Notes: generated by a model not told the origin, from the sequence alone. Counted from the first letter of the stretch, positions 45,490 through 59,634 are shown. The stretch: DNA of 64,000 bases from Acheta domesticus (GCA_031308135.1 JAHLJT010000631.1:170989612-171053611); one strand, 5' to 3'. A program made the numbers and translations.

Positions 45490-45650
45490 TGGTGCCGCCG
45501 CCGCCGCCACTGCCGCCACTGCCGCCACCATCGCTACCGCCACCGCCACCGCCACCGCCACCGCCACCGCCACCGCCACCGCCACCGCCACCGCCACCGC
45601 CACCGCCACCGCCACCGCCACCGCCACCGCCGCCGCCGCCGCCACCGCCG

Positions 45651-45745
<95 letters not shown>

Positions 45746-45750
45746 GCCGC
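45490..45750. repeat. CCGCCA/CCGCCG array
   Basis: About 260 bases of CCGCCA hexamers grading into CCG trinucleotides. Forward frames give poly-Pro, His-Arg or Ala-Thr repeats and reverse frames give Ala-Val. All are open only because the unit lacks stops. Confidence 0.9.
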
Positions 45751-46450
45751 CCCGCGTGGGCGGGCGATCCGGCGAAATGAAGGAAGCTGGCTGGGATTAA
45801 GCGGCTTAGCCGAGTGGCGCGCTTCTGATAGGGCGGCGCCTCCTCCCGCCCAACTTCCCGCCGGCGCCGCGCTCGTGCCCACCGAACCGCACTGGGTCAG
45901 ACGGCGTGCCGCGCGCGAGGGGCGGGGCGGGGCGGGGTGGGGGATATGGCAGCGGAGGGCCGCGGGCAGCGGCGATGGCGATGGGGGCGGCGGGGAACAG
46001 TAGGTGCGGGAACTGTGGCGGAGGCGGGGAACAGGGTGTGCTGTGCGAGCGGTAAGAGAGGGGTGCGACCGCTTCAGCGTCGGCGGTGGCAGTGGGGACG
46101 GCGGAAGATGCGGTGGCAGAGGCGAGGAAGAGGGTGTGCTGACGGCGCGCGATGTATGTGGGAAGGAAGGGAGGTGCGGACGCTGTATAGGCGGCGATGG
46201 CAAGAGGGGCGGTGGAAGAAGCGGAGGCAGAGACGATGAAGAGGGTGTGCTGACGGCGCGCGATGTGTGTATGGGGGAGGGAGAGGGGTGCTGACGTGTA
46301 GCGGCGGAAGCCCTGGCACACGTTGCAGCGGCGGAGGTGGCAACAGTCGAGGCGGGGTCAGTGCATGCACGAGAGGCAGAGATGGTCGAGGTGGGGGAGG
46401 GGTGGCTGCTGTGAAGTGAAAGGGAGAGCATTGGAGACGGTGGAGGGACA
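45750..46450. other. GC island downstream of the CCGCCA array
   Basis: A CpG-rich block with imperfect internal repeats: GAAGAGGGTGTGCTGACGGC occurs near 46127 and 46237, and GGCGGTGG-type units recur. Overlapping frames on both strands have no family features. Confidence 0.55.
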
Positions 46451-46459
46451 CATTGGTAA

Positions 46460-49400
46460 TGTAGTAACAGATTGCCAGAACTCATGATGTATGTTTGACG
46501 ACACTAAAGCAGTGGATGTTGAGAGAAAACGACATTTTTGAAAAGGTTCAGAAAGCGCATAATTTAATATTTACGAACGGATTTCGAATTGTGAGAACTT
46601 CAATAAAGCATTCGAAGTAAAGCAAGTATTCGAAGTATTCGAAGTAAAGCACTTCAATAAAACATTCGAATTCAGAATCTGAATATTTCCTAAATGAACA
46701 GTTTGAACTCTTCTTATTAGCTAAGAAGAAATAATGAAAAATTGTGATAAATCAAATTTTAATTTAGATATTTCATTTTCAAGTATTGTTGCAGTTTTCT
46801 TTAGCAATTCTCGTAGCACTCGTGACCAAGTGAATTAAAAAAGTAGCTTAAATTGTAATTTTCTATCAATGATTTTAATAAATCACAACCTACTCTGCTC
46901 TTAAACCTTTAGAAAAATTTGTAATGCCGACTTAACAATAATCTATCACCAGTTTAGCCGATGAATACGTGAAAGAGAAAATAACGTCGATATTGCTGTT
47001 TCTCTTATTATTCAGTTAGCCACTGCAGTAGCGAATGAGGTGAAACAGAGATAGCGGATGTCAAAGAATGGCATACCGAACAGGAACTATAACGTTGTCG
47101 AGATCGACAATTACATAACAATCCGTTAATGGCTGTGAAACAATGGGTCTGCATTCCCAAACTCTGCGAGAACAAAGCGATTTAGGTAGCCTTAAAAAAG
47201 CAGTCCACGAGCAAATGCATTTGGAAATGCGAATCTATTTTAAAGAAGATAGTGAATTTGCATCCATTGAATATCAACAGTTAATTGTTTAAAAATTTAT
47301 TGTACTTTTAAAACTAGATTCAGTTTTCAGCGCTATTGAAACTACTATTTGGAAACACAATAAACGAAATTTTACAATTTACAATATCGTTTATATACGG
47401 AATTAATAACCGTAAATAACATTCAATGTACGCATGAAAGCAAATATATACCACAATAACACAAATACAACGAAATAAACGGACGAAACAATACGAATTG
47501 CGGCAGATCGTAATTATGTCTTAATGATACTTCTTGCTTTCATGTTTTATCTGCTGATGCACTTTTTTCTACACATTGACTTCCACGAAAATAATAATTG
47601 AGAGAGAAAAGGAAAAATTAACACAGACCTGTCATTCATCCGCTGCAATACTAAAGCAACTCGAAAAATTCAGTTTTGACTTTCTGCCTGAAGAATTAAT
47701 ATAGGATTTTGTCATTCCCTTTTTTAAAATTTGTTATATAATGTTCTTACCGTACATTAAATTCAAACTATTGTGTATCAATAGTTTGTACTATCTATGT
47801 ACTATATTGTTTCATTAATTCATGCACAAGGTCAATGTATTTTATCAGATCTAGTGATGATGGCTAAGCCGTCGAAAACAGCTTATATAATGAATAAAAA
47901 TGTTGACAATGTCACCTTTTATTTTAAAAATGGAATGAAAGTTAAAATTTCTAATTAACCACAATGAATTAAAATTATAGTTAATATATTTCAAATCAGT
48001 CTTCTGATAAATATTAATATGTATTTATTATAAAATGAGACTGTAAATGTGAACAGCTGAATCGATTGCATTTCCATTTGAGTTTTACTGACAAACAATA
48101 TCTGTGCGTAGAATGCAAACCAAAATACTCACATTCTACTAAGAATAAATGCTTTCACTATTTCCTTTGATTTCAAACTTCGGAGGTGCTTTGTTTCAGC
48201 AATTTACCGAAATTCCATTTTACAAGAGCCATCGATTACAATTCCGTTGATGCGACAGTCATTGAATTAAAAGCATATTTAAATGTAATTTCGTTTCACA
48301 GAGACCTCTTGCATACGCAATAGGCTTTGTAGTAGGAAATTTTGTGAAAATGAAAAAAGTTTAACAAAAATAAAATTTAAAATGTTAAAGTTACAACATT
48401 TCATTGAAACTTTAATTAAATGAGACCATTATTCTTTCTCCTTATAATTCCATTGTTTCGTAATTACTTTCGAAAATTGAATGAATGAAATGCATATCTT
48501 CTCTTATTTTTATACCTCGTTACAAATTAAAATGGGCAAATTTAATATGCTACATCGGTCCTAATGAACTCATCATCTCACATGAAGCATGAAAACAATA
48601 ACGTTGTAACGCAACCCATCGAAAAGTTTAAATAAAATATAAAATATTTTAGAGGACAATTCATAATGAACAACAGAGAAATGAAACATTAAGTTCATTT
48701 AGTTCCTGTTAATTTTGTCATTCACAACTCGTAAAGCTGTTCTGATGATTATTATCATCTAATCTGACGATTGGTCTTGCCATTATGGAGGCGAGGAAGG
48801 AGGTTTATGTCTATGTTTGCAATTCTAGGCAGGTGATTATAGTACACGGTTGTTTTGGTCTTCCATTCAAGGAATGGTGGTATTGATGGTTATGAGTTGA
48901 ATGATGATGAGAGAAAAATGACAGGCGCCATGGAGGCTCCGATTGGGTCCTTTGAGGTATGAGGAACCAACCGCACCTCATACACTTGATGAAATCACAC
49001 AAGCATTACGTGATTACGGTTTCGGCGGCTAGAGTCATGATATGTGCTGTCCAGGTGACGCCGCGTCGAAGGCTGGAGCACTTCAGAATAAAGGTGAAAA
49101 TTTAGTGAAATTATAAAATATCGTAGCTGTTACTATTTGCTTGGAATAAATAGTTTATGAAGCAAATTTTTAAAGAATGTTAAGATCTTAAAAGTTGTAC
49201 GTAACTATTTTTGCGCTAAGATCAACTTAGATAACTAATTAAAAAGTTATTACGCGAAAACCAAAAAAGTCCGATTTTTTGGAGGGGGCAGGCTACCAAA
49301 ACTTCCAAAGTATTTTGGGGTGGAAAACTTGGAGTTTTCCTTCTAATGACAATATAATAACGACATAAAATAAAAAATAAAATCTTCTACCTCACCTTGT

Positions 49401-49820
49401 GCAAGGTGGATCCCCTTCTGGTTCCTCAACGACTACACTAACACCCCAGATCACGCAAGCATTACGCGAGGCTCCACTCCGCCGCCATGGGTTCCGCGTA
49501 TTTGAATGCAGTTACAAATTCCGGCACCATCGAGCAGGTAACACTTGATCTAAAGCAACATAAATATAATATTCAAGGAAGCAGAGAAGAGTGAAAGTAT
49601 TAACACGTTTTTAAACATGAGAAAATAATGAGTAAGAAATAATAGGAAGTATTTTGCTGCATATTAAAATATGTTAAAATGTATTCAGCGCGTAAACATT
49701 CATTAAAGGGAACAATACTTAAAACTTCAAATGATGGTTTACAAACTGAGTAACACAGCACTGAAAATTAAAAAAAACAATCATCTACGAAGCCTAGATA
49801 TTTTGTTTACTTTCTTTTGT
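46460..49820. other. AT-rich DNA, nothing firm recognised
   Basis: No gene recognised. Small direct repeats (ACTTCAATAAAGCATTCGAA-like) lie at 46600-46670. About 48800-49030 has a SINE-like ATCATCATT and GAGGCTCCGATTGGG texture, but no family match could be made. Confidence 0.45.
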
Positions 49821-49827
49821 TATTTAA

Positions 49828-50032
49828 AGTCGCATCAACATCTAGGTCATTAGCGACCACTTCTGCGTTTAACTGTTATGGTAACTGTGAAGATGACATG
49901 ATATGGTGGTGATAGGAGGAGTGAAAGGACGAACACAAATACAACCATGCCTAGGCGGAACTCGAACCCGCGACCCTTCGGTCAGGGATTGCTACGACAT
50001 TACAGTTTTCGCGATCTCAGCCACCAAGGATC
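49828..50032 (-). repeat. tRNA-derived SINE, family S2, copy b
   Basis: The minus-strand head has GGTGGCTGAGATCGC and a B box GGGTTCGAGTTCC. The body CCTATCACCACCATATC and tail GGTCGCTAATGACCTAGATG then TTGATGCGACTTTAAATAAC follow, collinear with copy a at 27.3 kb. Confidence 0.85.
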
Positions 50033-50039
50033 GGCTTTG

Positions 50040-51082
50040 GTTTTTTTGTCGATGTATTGGTTTTGGATTTGATTTGATTACTTTGTCATTTTCTTGTCGT
50101 TGTAACTGTTTAGAACACGAAAATCAAGCATATAAAATGCTCTAAATTGTGCAGACGGAAGTACAATCACAAGTTATTTCTTGCCATCAGACGCATTTAT
50201 TCAAATTTTAAACTTATCTAAAATTCATTTCGTGGAAAATATTTTTCATATTTCTCAATTACTCAAATAATGAATTTTTTAATACAGCGTAAATATAACA
50301 TACCATTTGAATCCCCAAACCCAAATAATACATTTAACATTCCTAGAGCTAATGTATTTCATCCTAATGCGTTTTATACATGTTCAGCTGGTTCTGAGAA
50401 CGTATTTTCCTTCTTTGTCTCAATTTTAGTAGTATATAGAACTGAATGCGTAACAATGAATTGTTTAAAGTCGTCACCAAGCTTAAGTCACTTTTAAACC
50501 TTGGTATTAGTCAAAGACGAATATTCAAAATCTTATGAAACAAAATTCATTTTCAAAATAATATTTCTCTTAATGTTTACGCGTTAGTGTTGGTATAATA
50601 GAGTTACGGCTACATGTATATGAAAATGCACAATTCTGCTTTATCAACACAATACGGATTGTCCTAGAAGTTTTGCTATTTCTATACATGCATACATCTC
50701 AGAAAATTATTATCAAATACATTCGTAAAAGGCATTCCGTAAGTTTTATTTTGTATCACTAACAAATTGATCTATTGTCTATCTAACATTATAATTTTCT
50801 CGCTTAGTTTCTATAATCGTTGCAAATCTGGTTGTTTTTTATACTTAGTGAAATTAAAGAATATATTTGAATGGGCAATATTACCTACTAATTCAACTAT
50901 GTTATTATAGTTTATTTCTTATTAGTTGTTATACATTATTCAACAACGTTGGTAATGAATAGAGATTCTTGATCTTAAGAAATATGCGCGAACAATAATA
51001 ATAATAATTTTAGTAGTATATAGAACTGTATAATAATTAAGTATAATAAGTATAAGTATAATAATTAAGTATAGTAAGTATA

Positions 51083-51121
<39 letters not shown>

Positions 51122-51785
51122 AGTGAAAATGAATTTTACGTGGTGGTGGTGGAATAATTCACGTAGTAACTAGAGTGATTTATGAAGGAATGAGACGGAG
51201 GAACCCTTTCTTTAATAGGTACTTTCCTACACTTTCTACATTGAGTTCTTTATTTAGAAACGTTTAGTGACGTATTTTATTATTCCATGATGCCTTAAAT
51301 ACTACGTCGACTCCCAGCGACCATGTAAAAAACTCGCTTAAAACCTTAGCAAATTTTCAAGACTGGCTGGTTGAACACTCCATTTCATTGAAAATTTTTG
51401 AAAGAAGAAACTCTCCTACTAAACATTTCCCTCTGATGACTGTATTTTTTTTTTCTTTTTATTTACTGAACAAATCGTATAATCTCCAATTATTCTTCAA
51501 CTAAGACGAGTGGATGCAATAAAATATTTACAGCTCATTTTACTTTCAAGGAATTTTTAATTGAAAGGACCTTTACATATCTTTAACTGCGATCAAATTT
51601 TCACAATACCTACATTAACAGATGCACTATAACTTGGTGTTCCGGGTGACAGAGCTACAGCCAGTAGAACTAACACACCCCTTGCGATGGTGAGCATGGC
51701 TCCACCGACTGCAGAGCGAGAGCATACGTCCATCCTCGCGGCCTCCTGGTGACTCTCACTGAAAGTTGGTCGTCCGCGCTCCGCC
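50040..51785. other. AT-rich DNA with AAT/ATT arrays
   Basis: No gene recognised. A 23-bp direct repeat containing TTTTAGTAGTATATAGAAC occurs at 50422-50444 and 51006-51028. Confidence 0.45.
51081..51120. repeat. (ATT)n microsatellite
   Basis: About 13 tandem trinucleotides. Confidence 0.95.
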
Positions 51786-51789
51786 GCTT

Positions 51790-52180
51790 TTTCCAAAACT
51801 CGCAAGTAGGCTAAAAAGCAGCTCCCCGCGGGCAGCCAGGGGGGCGGGCGCGTTGGCGACGCATCAACATGAATTATGCCGCCGTTCAGAGGCCGCCGCC
51901 GCCGGCGTTAATATTTCAGGCGGCCTCGCCAGTTTGTCTTGCTTAGCCGGCGCGCGGCGCTCGCTTCATGCGTTTTTAATCCCGCCGGCGTTTGTTTGCG
52001 ATACGCGCCCGGCATCCCCTCCCCCTCCCCCTCCTCCTGCGAGGCCCGCAACCCGCACAGCTCGTCCGGCAGGGAGGCCCCCTGCCCTGCCTTGGGCCTT
52101 CCGTCGGACTGCAAGCTTTCTTTCCTGGTGCCCTCGTGCGGTGGAAGCTGGACGGCAGGACCCGATGGAAATGACCATGG
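51790..52180. other. GC island
   Basis: A CpG-rich block with GCCGCCGCCGGCG and CCCCTCCCCCTCC tracts. Frames on both strands overlap heavily with no family features. Confidence 0.5.
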
Positions 52181-52249
52181 TTGCATGCAAGGAAACAGGC
52201 TGATCGAAACGAATTTCGTGTGCCTCACACGAACATACATTTTCTCTCA

Positions 52250-55150
52250 CTTATAAGGGCCTACTCCTTCATTCTGGACTTTAATTTGGAACTAATATTC
52301 TGTGAAATCTAAGTTAAGTGATTCCAGTAATAATTCGCCTTGAAATAGCGGCCGCTTAATCAAGGAAAAGAGGTTACTGCAAGCGTAAATCGAAACTAAT
52401 TATGCTGATTGCTATGAAATGAAGTACGTTCTCTTTCATTTAACTCAATGAACTGGATCTAAATATGTTCCATTAATTTAACTAGCTTTAAATGTATCTA
52501 TTTTTATTTACAATAAACGGTAAAATATAATTGAAAAAATGTACAATATAATATATTACCTCTATTGTATAGTATTTTACCTCGTCTAGTAACAAAGCAC
52601 ATCCTTGATTTGCCACTCATTATTTTAGCCGAAAAACTCATTTTCCATCTTCCTTGAAGCAAACAGGATTTGAAGGTGCTCTTCATATTCTGGAGGAATT
52701 TCACAGCATGGTTGTCTGTTGAAGGAGTTTGCGAACGGACTTCAGATCAGATTCGCGCACTTAGCGTGCTTCGTGCGTCCGTTCTACAGACGGGAAGTAG
52801 CCCTTCCCGATTCTACAGACCGGAAGTAGCAAACCGTAGGAATGCTGTGAAGTGGGCGAAACGGACGCGTCTTTGCTTTATTAAGAGATTTTATTGAAAT
52901 CATCTCTCATTACATGAAACAGAAAGTAATTCTGCTGCGAGATTGATTCTGGTTGTCATTATTCGAAGTAATCCGATAATGCACCCCATAGTCGAAAGAC
53001 ATTAAATCAAGAGTAAAAGACCCCACCACTTTTCCATTTTATATTATAAAACAGTTCAAAATCGCTTGAGCTGACCACTGAATAAAAGTTAATAACAAAC
53101 ATGCATGGCCGCTGGTCGCATCATCACGTGACCTCTGAAACGAGGGAATATGTTCACTTGTCTTATGAAAAAATCAACCTGTTTCACGGAAAAATTGCCG
53201 TTAATTGAGGTAATCGCCTAATCGACGTGTCCGTTTGAGCAGGTGTCTCTGTACCCCAATAACAGATATATGACGTGCTATACGACGTACACCATCCCTT
53301 TCAATAAAAGAGAAGTTTAGGAGGTAAAATTAAGAAGGGAGAATATTGTTTACTTAGGACGAATTTCAATTAAAAACTCATATTTGCATAAGAGAAAACA
53401 AAATGTCTTATAAAAATTGGATGTAATTCACTTTTATACACTGTTTAATGTTCCAATATAGCGTCTGCTCAAATCTACTGTATATGATGATTCTCAATTT
53501 TTTTCTTAATGCTCTTCAGTTATATTCCTCATTTAAACGTTACGAAAATTCCTTCTGTAGTAATTTTCGAAGGCAAATGTGTCGATTCATTATTCACAAA
53601 ATGGTTAACAAAGTCGGTAAATGCCAATTCTTTCAAAAGTAATGCTTCTATTTAATTGGCACGTTAGTGACGAGATGATGAATAGAACCAATCACGAAAA
53701 TTACTTGTCTTTTATGCAGGTAGGAATAAATTACGGAAGCAAAAATCTAAGGATTTAGAATCGCCATTTAACATAAGTGTTAACCCCCACTGCAAATACG
53801 AACAAGAAATAAAATGAAATATTGATACAATAATAACTAATGATACAATGTAACCATTATAAATCAATATCACATGGTGAATCAATAGATAGTATAGTAT
53901 AGTCATATAGAGCACAGTGAATGTTCTAACATTGCAATTCATGTCAGTTTGGCGACCAGTGTAAGAACATTTTGAGTCTGATCTCGCACGACACTCACCC
54001 CTTTCCTACTCTGACCCGTTCTCTACTGTCGTCGGCTCTCAGAATTCAGAGTCGCCGCTCGCCCCGTGCTCTGCGTGCGAATCCCAACTCTGCACTCAGT
54101 CTGCGTCAGCGCAGAACTCGACGAAGTAATGTCTTTGTCTCTGCTCTCTTCTGTGACAGCGGGTCTCAAATCCAACATACTTCTTTTACTAAAAGTATTG
54201 TATTGCATTTCAACAATGCTGCGTCTCTTCAAATATTGAATTGTTTTATTTAGCAAAATATATTTCAGCCTTACATTTTGCATCTCTTAAAAGACAAAAA
54301 TACAATAAACATCGAAGAAATTTGTTTAATCGTTTTTTTTTTTGAAATAGTATAGCAATAAAAGTAAATGTTTGATTTCTTTGAATATTTTGCTTTGACA
54401 TGAAAATTGTTTTAACCCATTTTTAGAAATAGGTTTTTAAAAATCGTAGTTTTCGTTCGGTCCGACGCCGCTGCCCGACCGGCCGCCCGTCCTTGCATCC
54501 GTCATGATGGTAACTGCTTTTGCAACTTAGTTTATCACAATTTTCTCAAATTCCAGTGACTCTTCACAATTTGTACTACGTACAACAACAATAAATAAAA
54601 TGAAGTGGCTAATCTTCACTTAATCAACAACTTACAATGTCAGTTGTACTCATATCTCCGCCACAGTGTGATTTGTAGAACTTCAAAAGTATTTTCAAAC
54701 TCTGCTAACAGTGATGTGTACGAAAATTTAAGGATCGTGCGGTCCGTCCTTAATAATTAATCATTACATGCAAATGGTATCTTATACAAAAGGAATTTAT
54801 CATTTCACTAATTTTCATGCAAAATTCATTAAAATTCTATACTATTTTTAGTACACATGATCTCGATGTTCATTTTCTCGTGTGTTTCATCATCCAAACA
54901 CTGTTTAATATGATCTATTACGTTGCCTTCTTATTTCTAGTCTTGTTTAAGATAGTGAAAACGTACCCTTGTATTGACGAATAGTTGACTCAGGAATTGA
55001 AAGGATTTATTATGGTACTTTCAATTCACATTACAATCTCACATTTTGCAGGAATGTGTTCCAGCGTGTTCCACATCGTAGAAAACAACGACCGGCTGTG
55101 CAGTGCAAGAAAATATAAGGAATATTAAATTGGTAAGGGAAGCATCAGGG
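52250..55150. other. AT-rich DNA, nothing recognised
   Basis: A short imperfect direct repeat TTCTACAGACGGGAAGTAGC / TTCTACAGACCGGAAGTAGC lies at about 52782-52830. No gene recognised. Confidence 0.45.
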
Positions 55151-55159
55151 TAAAGCCAA

Positions 55160-55535
55160 AGCCCCTGAATCGCATGCGGCACGGAGACCCTTGTGCGGAG
55201 TCTGCGGTTGGGTGCGCCCCGAGGGCATTCAGGGAAAACAATGCGCGGGGCTTTGATTCGAGCCGCGTCGCGCCCTCTCGCGCAGGCACTAATTAGTGCT
55301 GGAAACCGCGTCGTGCGAGCACCATGAGAGGGCGCTTAGAGGCTGCAGGTGTTGCTCAACCAGCGCACGCGCCCCCGATAAATGGCGCCTCGCGCGCTGC
55401 ACCCTCTGCCCCCAACCCTGCCACCCCCGCCGGCGCCGCACACGCCACACGCCGCACGCGCCACTTCCACCACCCTGCTTGCACCGCCGCACATTGGGCT
55501 GAAATGGCGCGAAATGCGCGCATTGGGAGAAAAAA
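55160..55535. other. GC island
   Basis: CpG-rich unique sequence. No coding similarity recognised. Confidence 0.5.
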
Positions 55536-55559
55536 CAAAATTTGCAGAAATGGCAAATA

Positions 55560-57925
55560 ATATGACTGTGTATGCTATTTATGAGTTCCTGAATCCAATT
55601 TCAAGTTTTATATCACATTTTGATTGCGATATATATAAGAAAAAAGCATTCAAAACGAAGCATTTTTGTCAATGAAATTAATCTCCATGTTATTTAAATG
55701 GGAAAATAGGTCTCACTTTAAAAGGCTGTAACTTTTTTTCTCCTCCGTTCTCCTCAATAGGATTTTTAGGAAAATAAGTCTATTTATATAACTACATGTT
55801 ACGATTAAATGCAGCTGCGTCCACCTGCGTCCTTGAAAATGACAGCGTTTTGTAAAAAGTTTAACACACCAGAAAAGCCACGCGCCATGCTCGGAACCTG
55901 CGCATGCGCGTGAGCACACGCGCGTCTTGCTACCAGTGGCTATCATGCCAAATTGGAGCTCAAACATTTGAATTTTGTTTGAACCTACATTATTTAATTC
56001 AGAAGTTATTGATGGTAACAAGCTAGTGAGGGAAGTAACAATATCTAAAAATTACGACGAAACAATACATAAGAGCGTGAAAAGAGATGCACATATTAAT
56101 TTTAATATCGTCAACATTAGGTTTATTTCTCTGCTAGAGTTGGTAACAAGAGTTACATCCTTTACTTCGCTCTGCAAGTTGCTTTTTAGAATGTGACTGT
56201 TATACATGCTACTATTTTGTACATGATTCTTGTGACACATTTTTCAAGAACAATTATTTGTTTCAACTGCAATAATTGAAGGAAAAAGTGTATAGTTTAT
56301 TTTCGAGTTAGTAGGACAATATTGTATCAAGCTATTTAGTGTTTAATTGCGTTTTCACTAGTGTAAGATATCACAACTACTTTTTGCAGAGTGTGTATTT
56401 TCGATCTTATTGTATTATGTTGTACATTGCAGTTGCAGTTATATGATTTTGTAACTTAATTGTCTATGTCTTACACAACATAACCTATGAAAAGCAATCT
56501 AATGTTTTTTCTGGAAATAACATTTGCCAAGTTGCTGTAAGCAAATGCAAATGAAAATAATCCATGGTGTCCGGAAAAGAAAAATATCTTATTAAATCAG
56601 CCTCTCACATTTGACCAAGTGAAATATAACCCGTAAGTTGACGTTTGTTTCTCATTGTTTTAAGAACCATACAAAAGTAATGATAGCATTTCTTCAGAAT
56701 TTTCCATGTTTATGACTATCAAAGACAGTAACATTCTAGTTAAATTGAGGAAATTGTTTTTGTAGGTTCCTCTCTAAACGAACAGAAACATTACGGAAAG
56801 AAGCAAGATCAGATGATCATCCCAAAGAAGTTTTGAAGAAATCTTATGTTCACACTGTGTGAATAGATGTAAAGAGTGTTTGCTTTAGTAATTTATGTCA
56901 AGCTATTTAATTTGTTTTCAGACCAATGTTGGGGCTTGAAAATAAATTTCAAAATCTTTGTTAGAAATGTAGCAACATACTCTTCTTTGAGGTATGATTT
57001 TGAAACCATACATTTTTGTTTATTCAAAACATTTTAAAAATTATATGCTGAAAAACAAAAACAGACATGGTCTCAAATTTAAGGTCATTCAATCAATAAA
57101 TCTACAAAATATATGGGAACATTCTGATTGTCTCTTTCTAAAAGAAATAACATTATTTATCTCTTTAGAATTCAATGAAAACCTTTAAATATAATCATTT
57201 GGAGGGTAGTACTGAGTAATACTCTAAAGTGTTTACAGAAAAATTTAAAAAAAATTGTACACTTTCAAAAGTTGTAAAATTTGTGCATTGTGATTCTGAT
57301 GTTTTGAAATATGTAGTCATTGTTGCACATTGTTGTCAATAATGTGTATTGTTATAATTGATTTTCTCATACATGTGATGTATTGCTTTTGTTACATGTT
57401 CCCAATGAAATTATTCAGTATGCTGAGATATAAATATAGAAATGAATATTGTGTATTGTTTGTTTTGTAGTAAATAAAATTACTTTTAAATAAAATTTTG
57501 TTACTGCATAATCAATGAAACTGTCCCCAAAACTTCTGCAATGATATTTTTGTGCCAAAAAATATAACAAATCTCCCAAGAAAATTTTATTTTTGAGTAT
57601 AGAATTGATTTTTTTGTTAAATGACTGTGGAAATTACTTTTGATAAGAACTTAAATATTTAATAGTAATTCTTTAATTTTTAAATTATATATTGTAAAGA
57701 ATCAGGCTGTGTTGCTGGAGTTAGTTATCAAGATAATGGTAAAACGTCTTATAACTTGGATTTTTTAAAAAATAATGAGTTGCACCACTAAACACAATCT
57801 CTAAAATTAACTTCCATTATATAGGGAACTAAAGGGCATCACAAGTACGTCTTCAACATTTTCCAAGTTTCTCTATCCTATTATTAAATATTCAGGGCAA
57901 ATTTTGGTTCAATTTTCTAAATATC
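55560..57925. other. AT-rich DNA, nothing recognised
   Basis: A small CpG patch lies at about 55875-55935 (GCGCATGCGCGTGAGC). No gene recognised. Confidence 0.45.
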
Positions 57926-57929
57926 TTCT

Positions 57930-58715
57930 CTAAAACCATTGGTGCTAAAAGCACATATTTTGTCGCAATATTTGCAATTTGAAATTTCCAAAAATTCAGA
58001 GAGCCCAATGAAAATGAGATACATGACATTATTTTAAAGTCTCACTTCTCTCCGTGGGAAATATTTATAAAAACGTTTTGAGTCTTTTTGAATTTTTTTA
58101 ATATCACAAATTTCAAGAGCAAATTACGCGAAAACGACTCGTTTTTCACAAAATTGTACATGAACTTTTTGAAACAGCTTTTGTTTTCGTTCAGATCGAT
58201 TGGGAATACCTATTATTGAGAAAATCAGCTGAACGTTTAGGCGCTAGCGTTGACCACAGAGACAAGCGGACTGACGTTTTGTCGTCAATCGATTTTTAGG
58301 TACCAATGACCCACAAAACATGGATTCTGGCTACATCACGTTTTGGAGGAAGTCATTTACTATCCATGATTTTCGTTATCAGGGACTAGCAATAAGTGTT
58401 ATTCTGCCGAAAATTCGCCATTTCTTACGCGCGATTACATAACTTTCTCTTCTTACGAAGTACTACAAAGTACCCCCAAAATTTTGAGGAATGTCTTTCA
58501 AAATCGCGACGCCCGGAGTGCAACCAAATTGGCTGCGGAATATTCATTTTGGAAGAAATCGTACTTATGGTTTCGGCGCTACGATTGTTCACAAACAGAC
58601 ATTCGGACGGACGTTTTGAAAAGAAACACATTTTCGGTATCAGAGGACCCCAAAACGTGTATTTCCGTTGATATCTCGAAATCGATTTTCCTCAGCATTA
58701 CATAACTTTCCTATA
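57930..58715 (-). repeat. Dispersed repeat R1, copy C (partly doubled)
   Basis: Read on the minus strand, two successive units each carry AAGTTATGTAAT, a CGATTGACG/CGTCCG-type seed and the start of the GATATTCCC-type block: one at about 58715-58430 and one at about 58450-57930. The distal end has GGTGCTAAAAGCAC, a weakened form of the terminal hairpin. No coding capacity. Confidence 0.6.
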
Positions 58716-58719
58716 CTAC

Positions 58720-59590
58720 GTATATACTCTATATTTATCTATATTTCTATATCTATATTTTCAAATCTATATTTTCAATATTGAAATTGTACGAAGATGA
58801 TAAAAACCTTTTAATTACGATTACGATTTTTATTAATAATTCAAATTCCACTGATCATGTATTTAAACTTAATAAATGTCATTAAAAGTACTTGAACGTG
58901 TTGTAATTACCATTTAAATCTTAACTTTCTTTCTTTTGACATATAATACATCACTCGTCCAAAATTCCCAAAATATTTAATTTTGGGAAATTCGATAACT
59001 TTTCAAATTTTGATATTCACTATTTTACAATATTTACAGCAAATTCTCAATCAACCGCCCTCACAAACCCTATCATATGTAGTTTAGATAATATTGAATT
59101 ATTCATATTATATCCATATTATGAATAATATGAATATAATATTAGAATTGAATTCCGAAAATTAGGATCGCCATTTTGAATTTTACAATCTGAGATCAAA
59201 TTTGCAGTAAATTACCCCACAATTTTCATGGTATACTTCATGGTATACTTTTGGCAAAACTGAATTCCAGTTTCAAAATTAGTCACCATTTTGGATTCGC
59301 CATATTGAATTTGTCTATTTGATAGCAAATTCGAAATTAGCATCCTCTACAACCCAATGGTACACATTCCTTTACTATATTTTCTAAATCTGTCTAGTGC
59401 TGTCATGCTTGTGTATTTTTCTAATCTCCGCCGAAACAGCATGAAAATAGTTATTGAAAATGAGGGTGGCGCCATCTATAATTTGCAATTGTTTACAAAA
59501 TTTAGTTATTTTAGATCTTATATTAAAGATCTGTAGCGCACAACAACATTTTGGAGGGCTTATTTTAAAATAATTGCTCGTGAAACCCAA
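58720..59590. other. AT-rich DNA, nothing recognised
   Basis: A TATTCATATTATAT palindromic run lies at about 59095-59150. No gene recognised. Confidence 0.45.
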
Positions 59591-59634
59591 TGCGCGCGTT
59601 TCAGCCCGTTTCAGCCCACTGTGCGCCGCCCTGC

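Noticed and set aside
45800..45840. tRNA-Leu/Ser-like GGCTTAGCCGAGTGGCGCGC
   Set aside because: It has an A-box-like sequence only. No matching B box or cloverleaf arms could be built.
45376..46485. A 369-codon minus-strand frame with Ala-Val repeats
   Set aside because: It is driven by the CCGCCA array and flanking GC-rich DNA, with no recognisable domain.
47840..47920. GATGATGGCTAAGCCGTCGAAAACAG segment near the start of a possible retroelement
   Set aside because: It recalls sequences seen at the ends of some arthropod retroelements, but no coding or second landmark supports it.
48800..49030. Possible degenerate SINE
   Set aside because: It has SINE-like texture but no A or B box and no collinear match to S1, S2 or S3.
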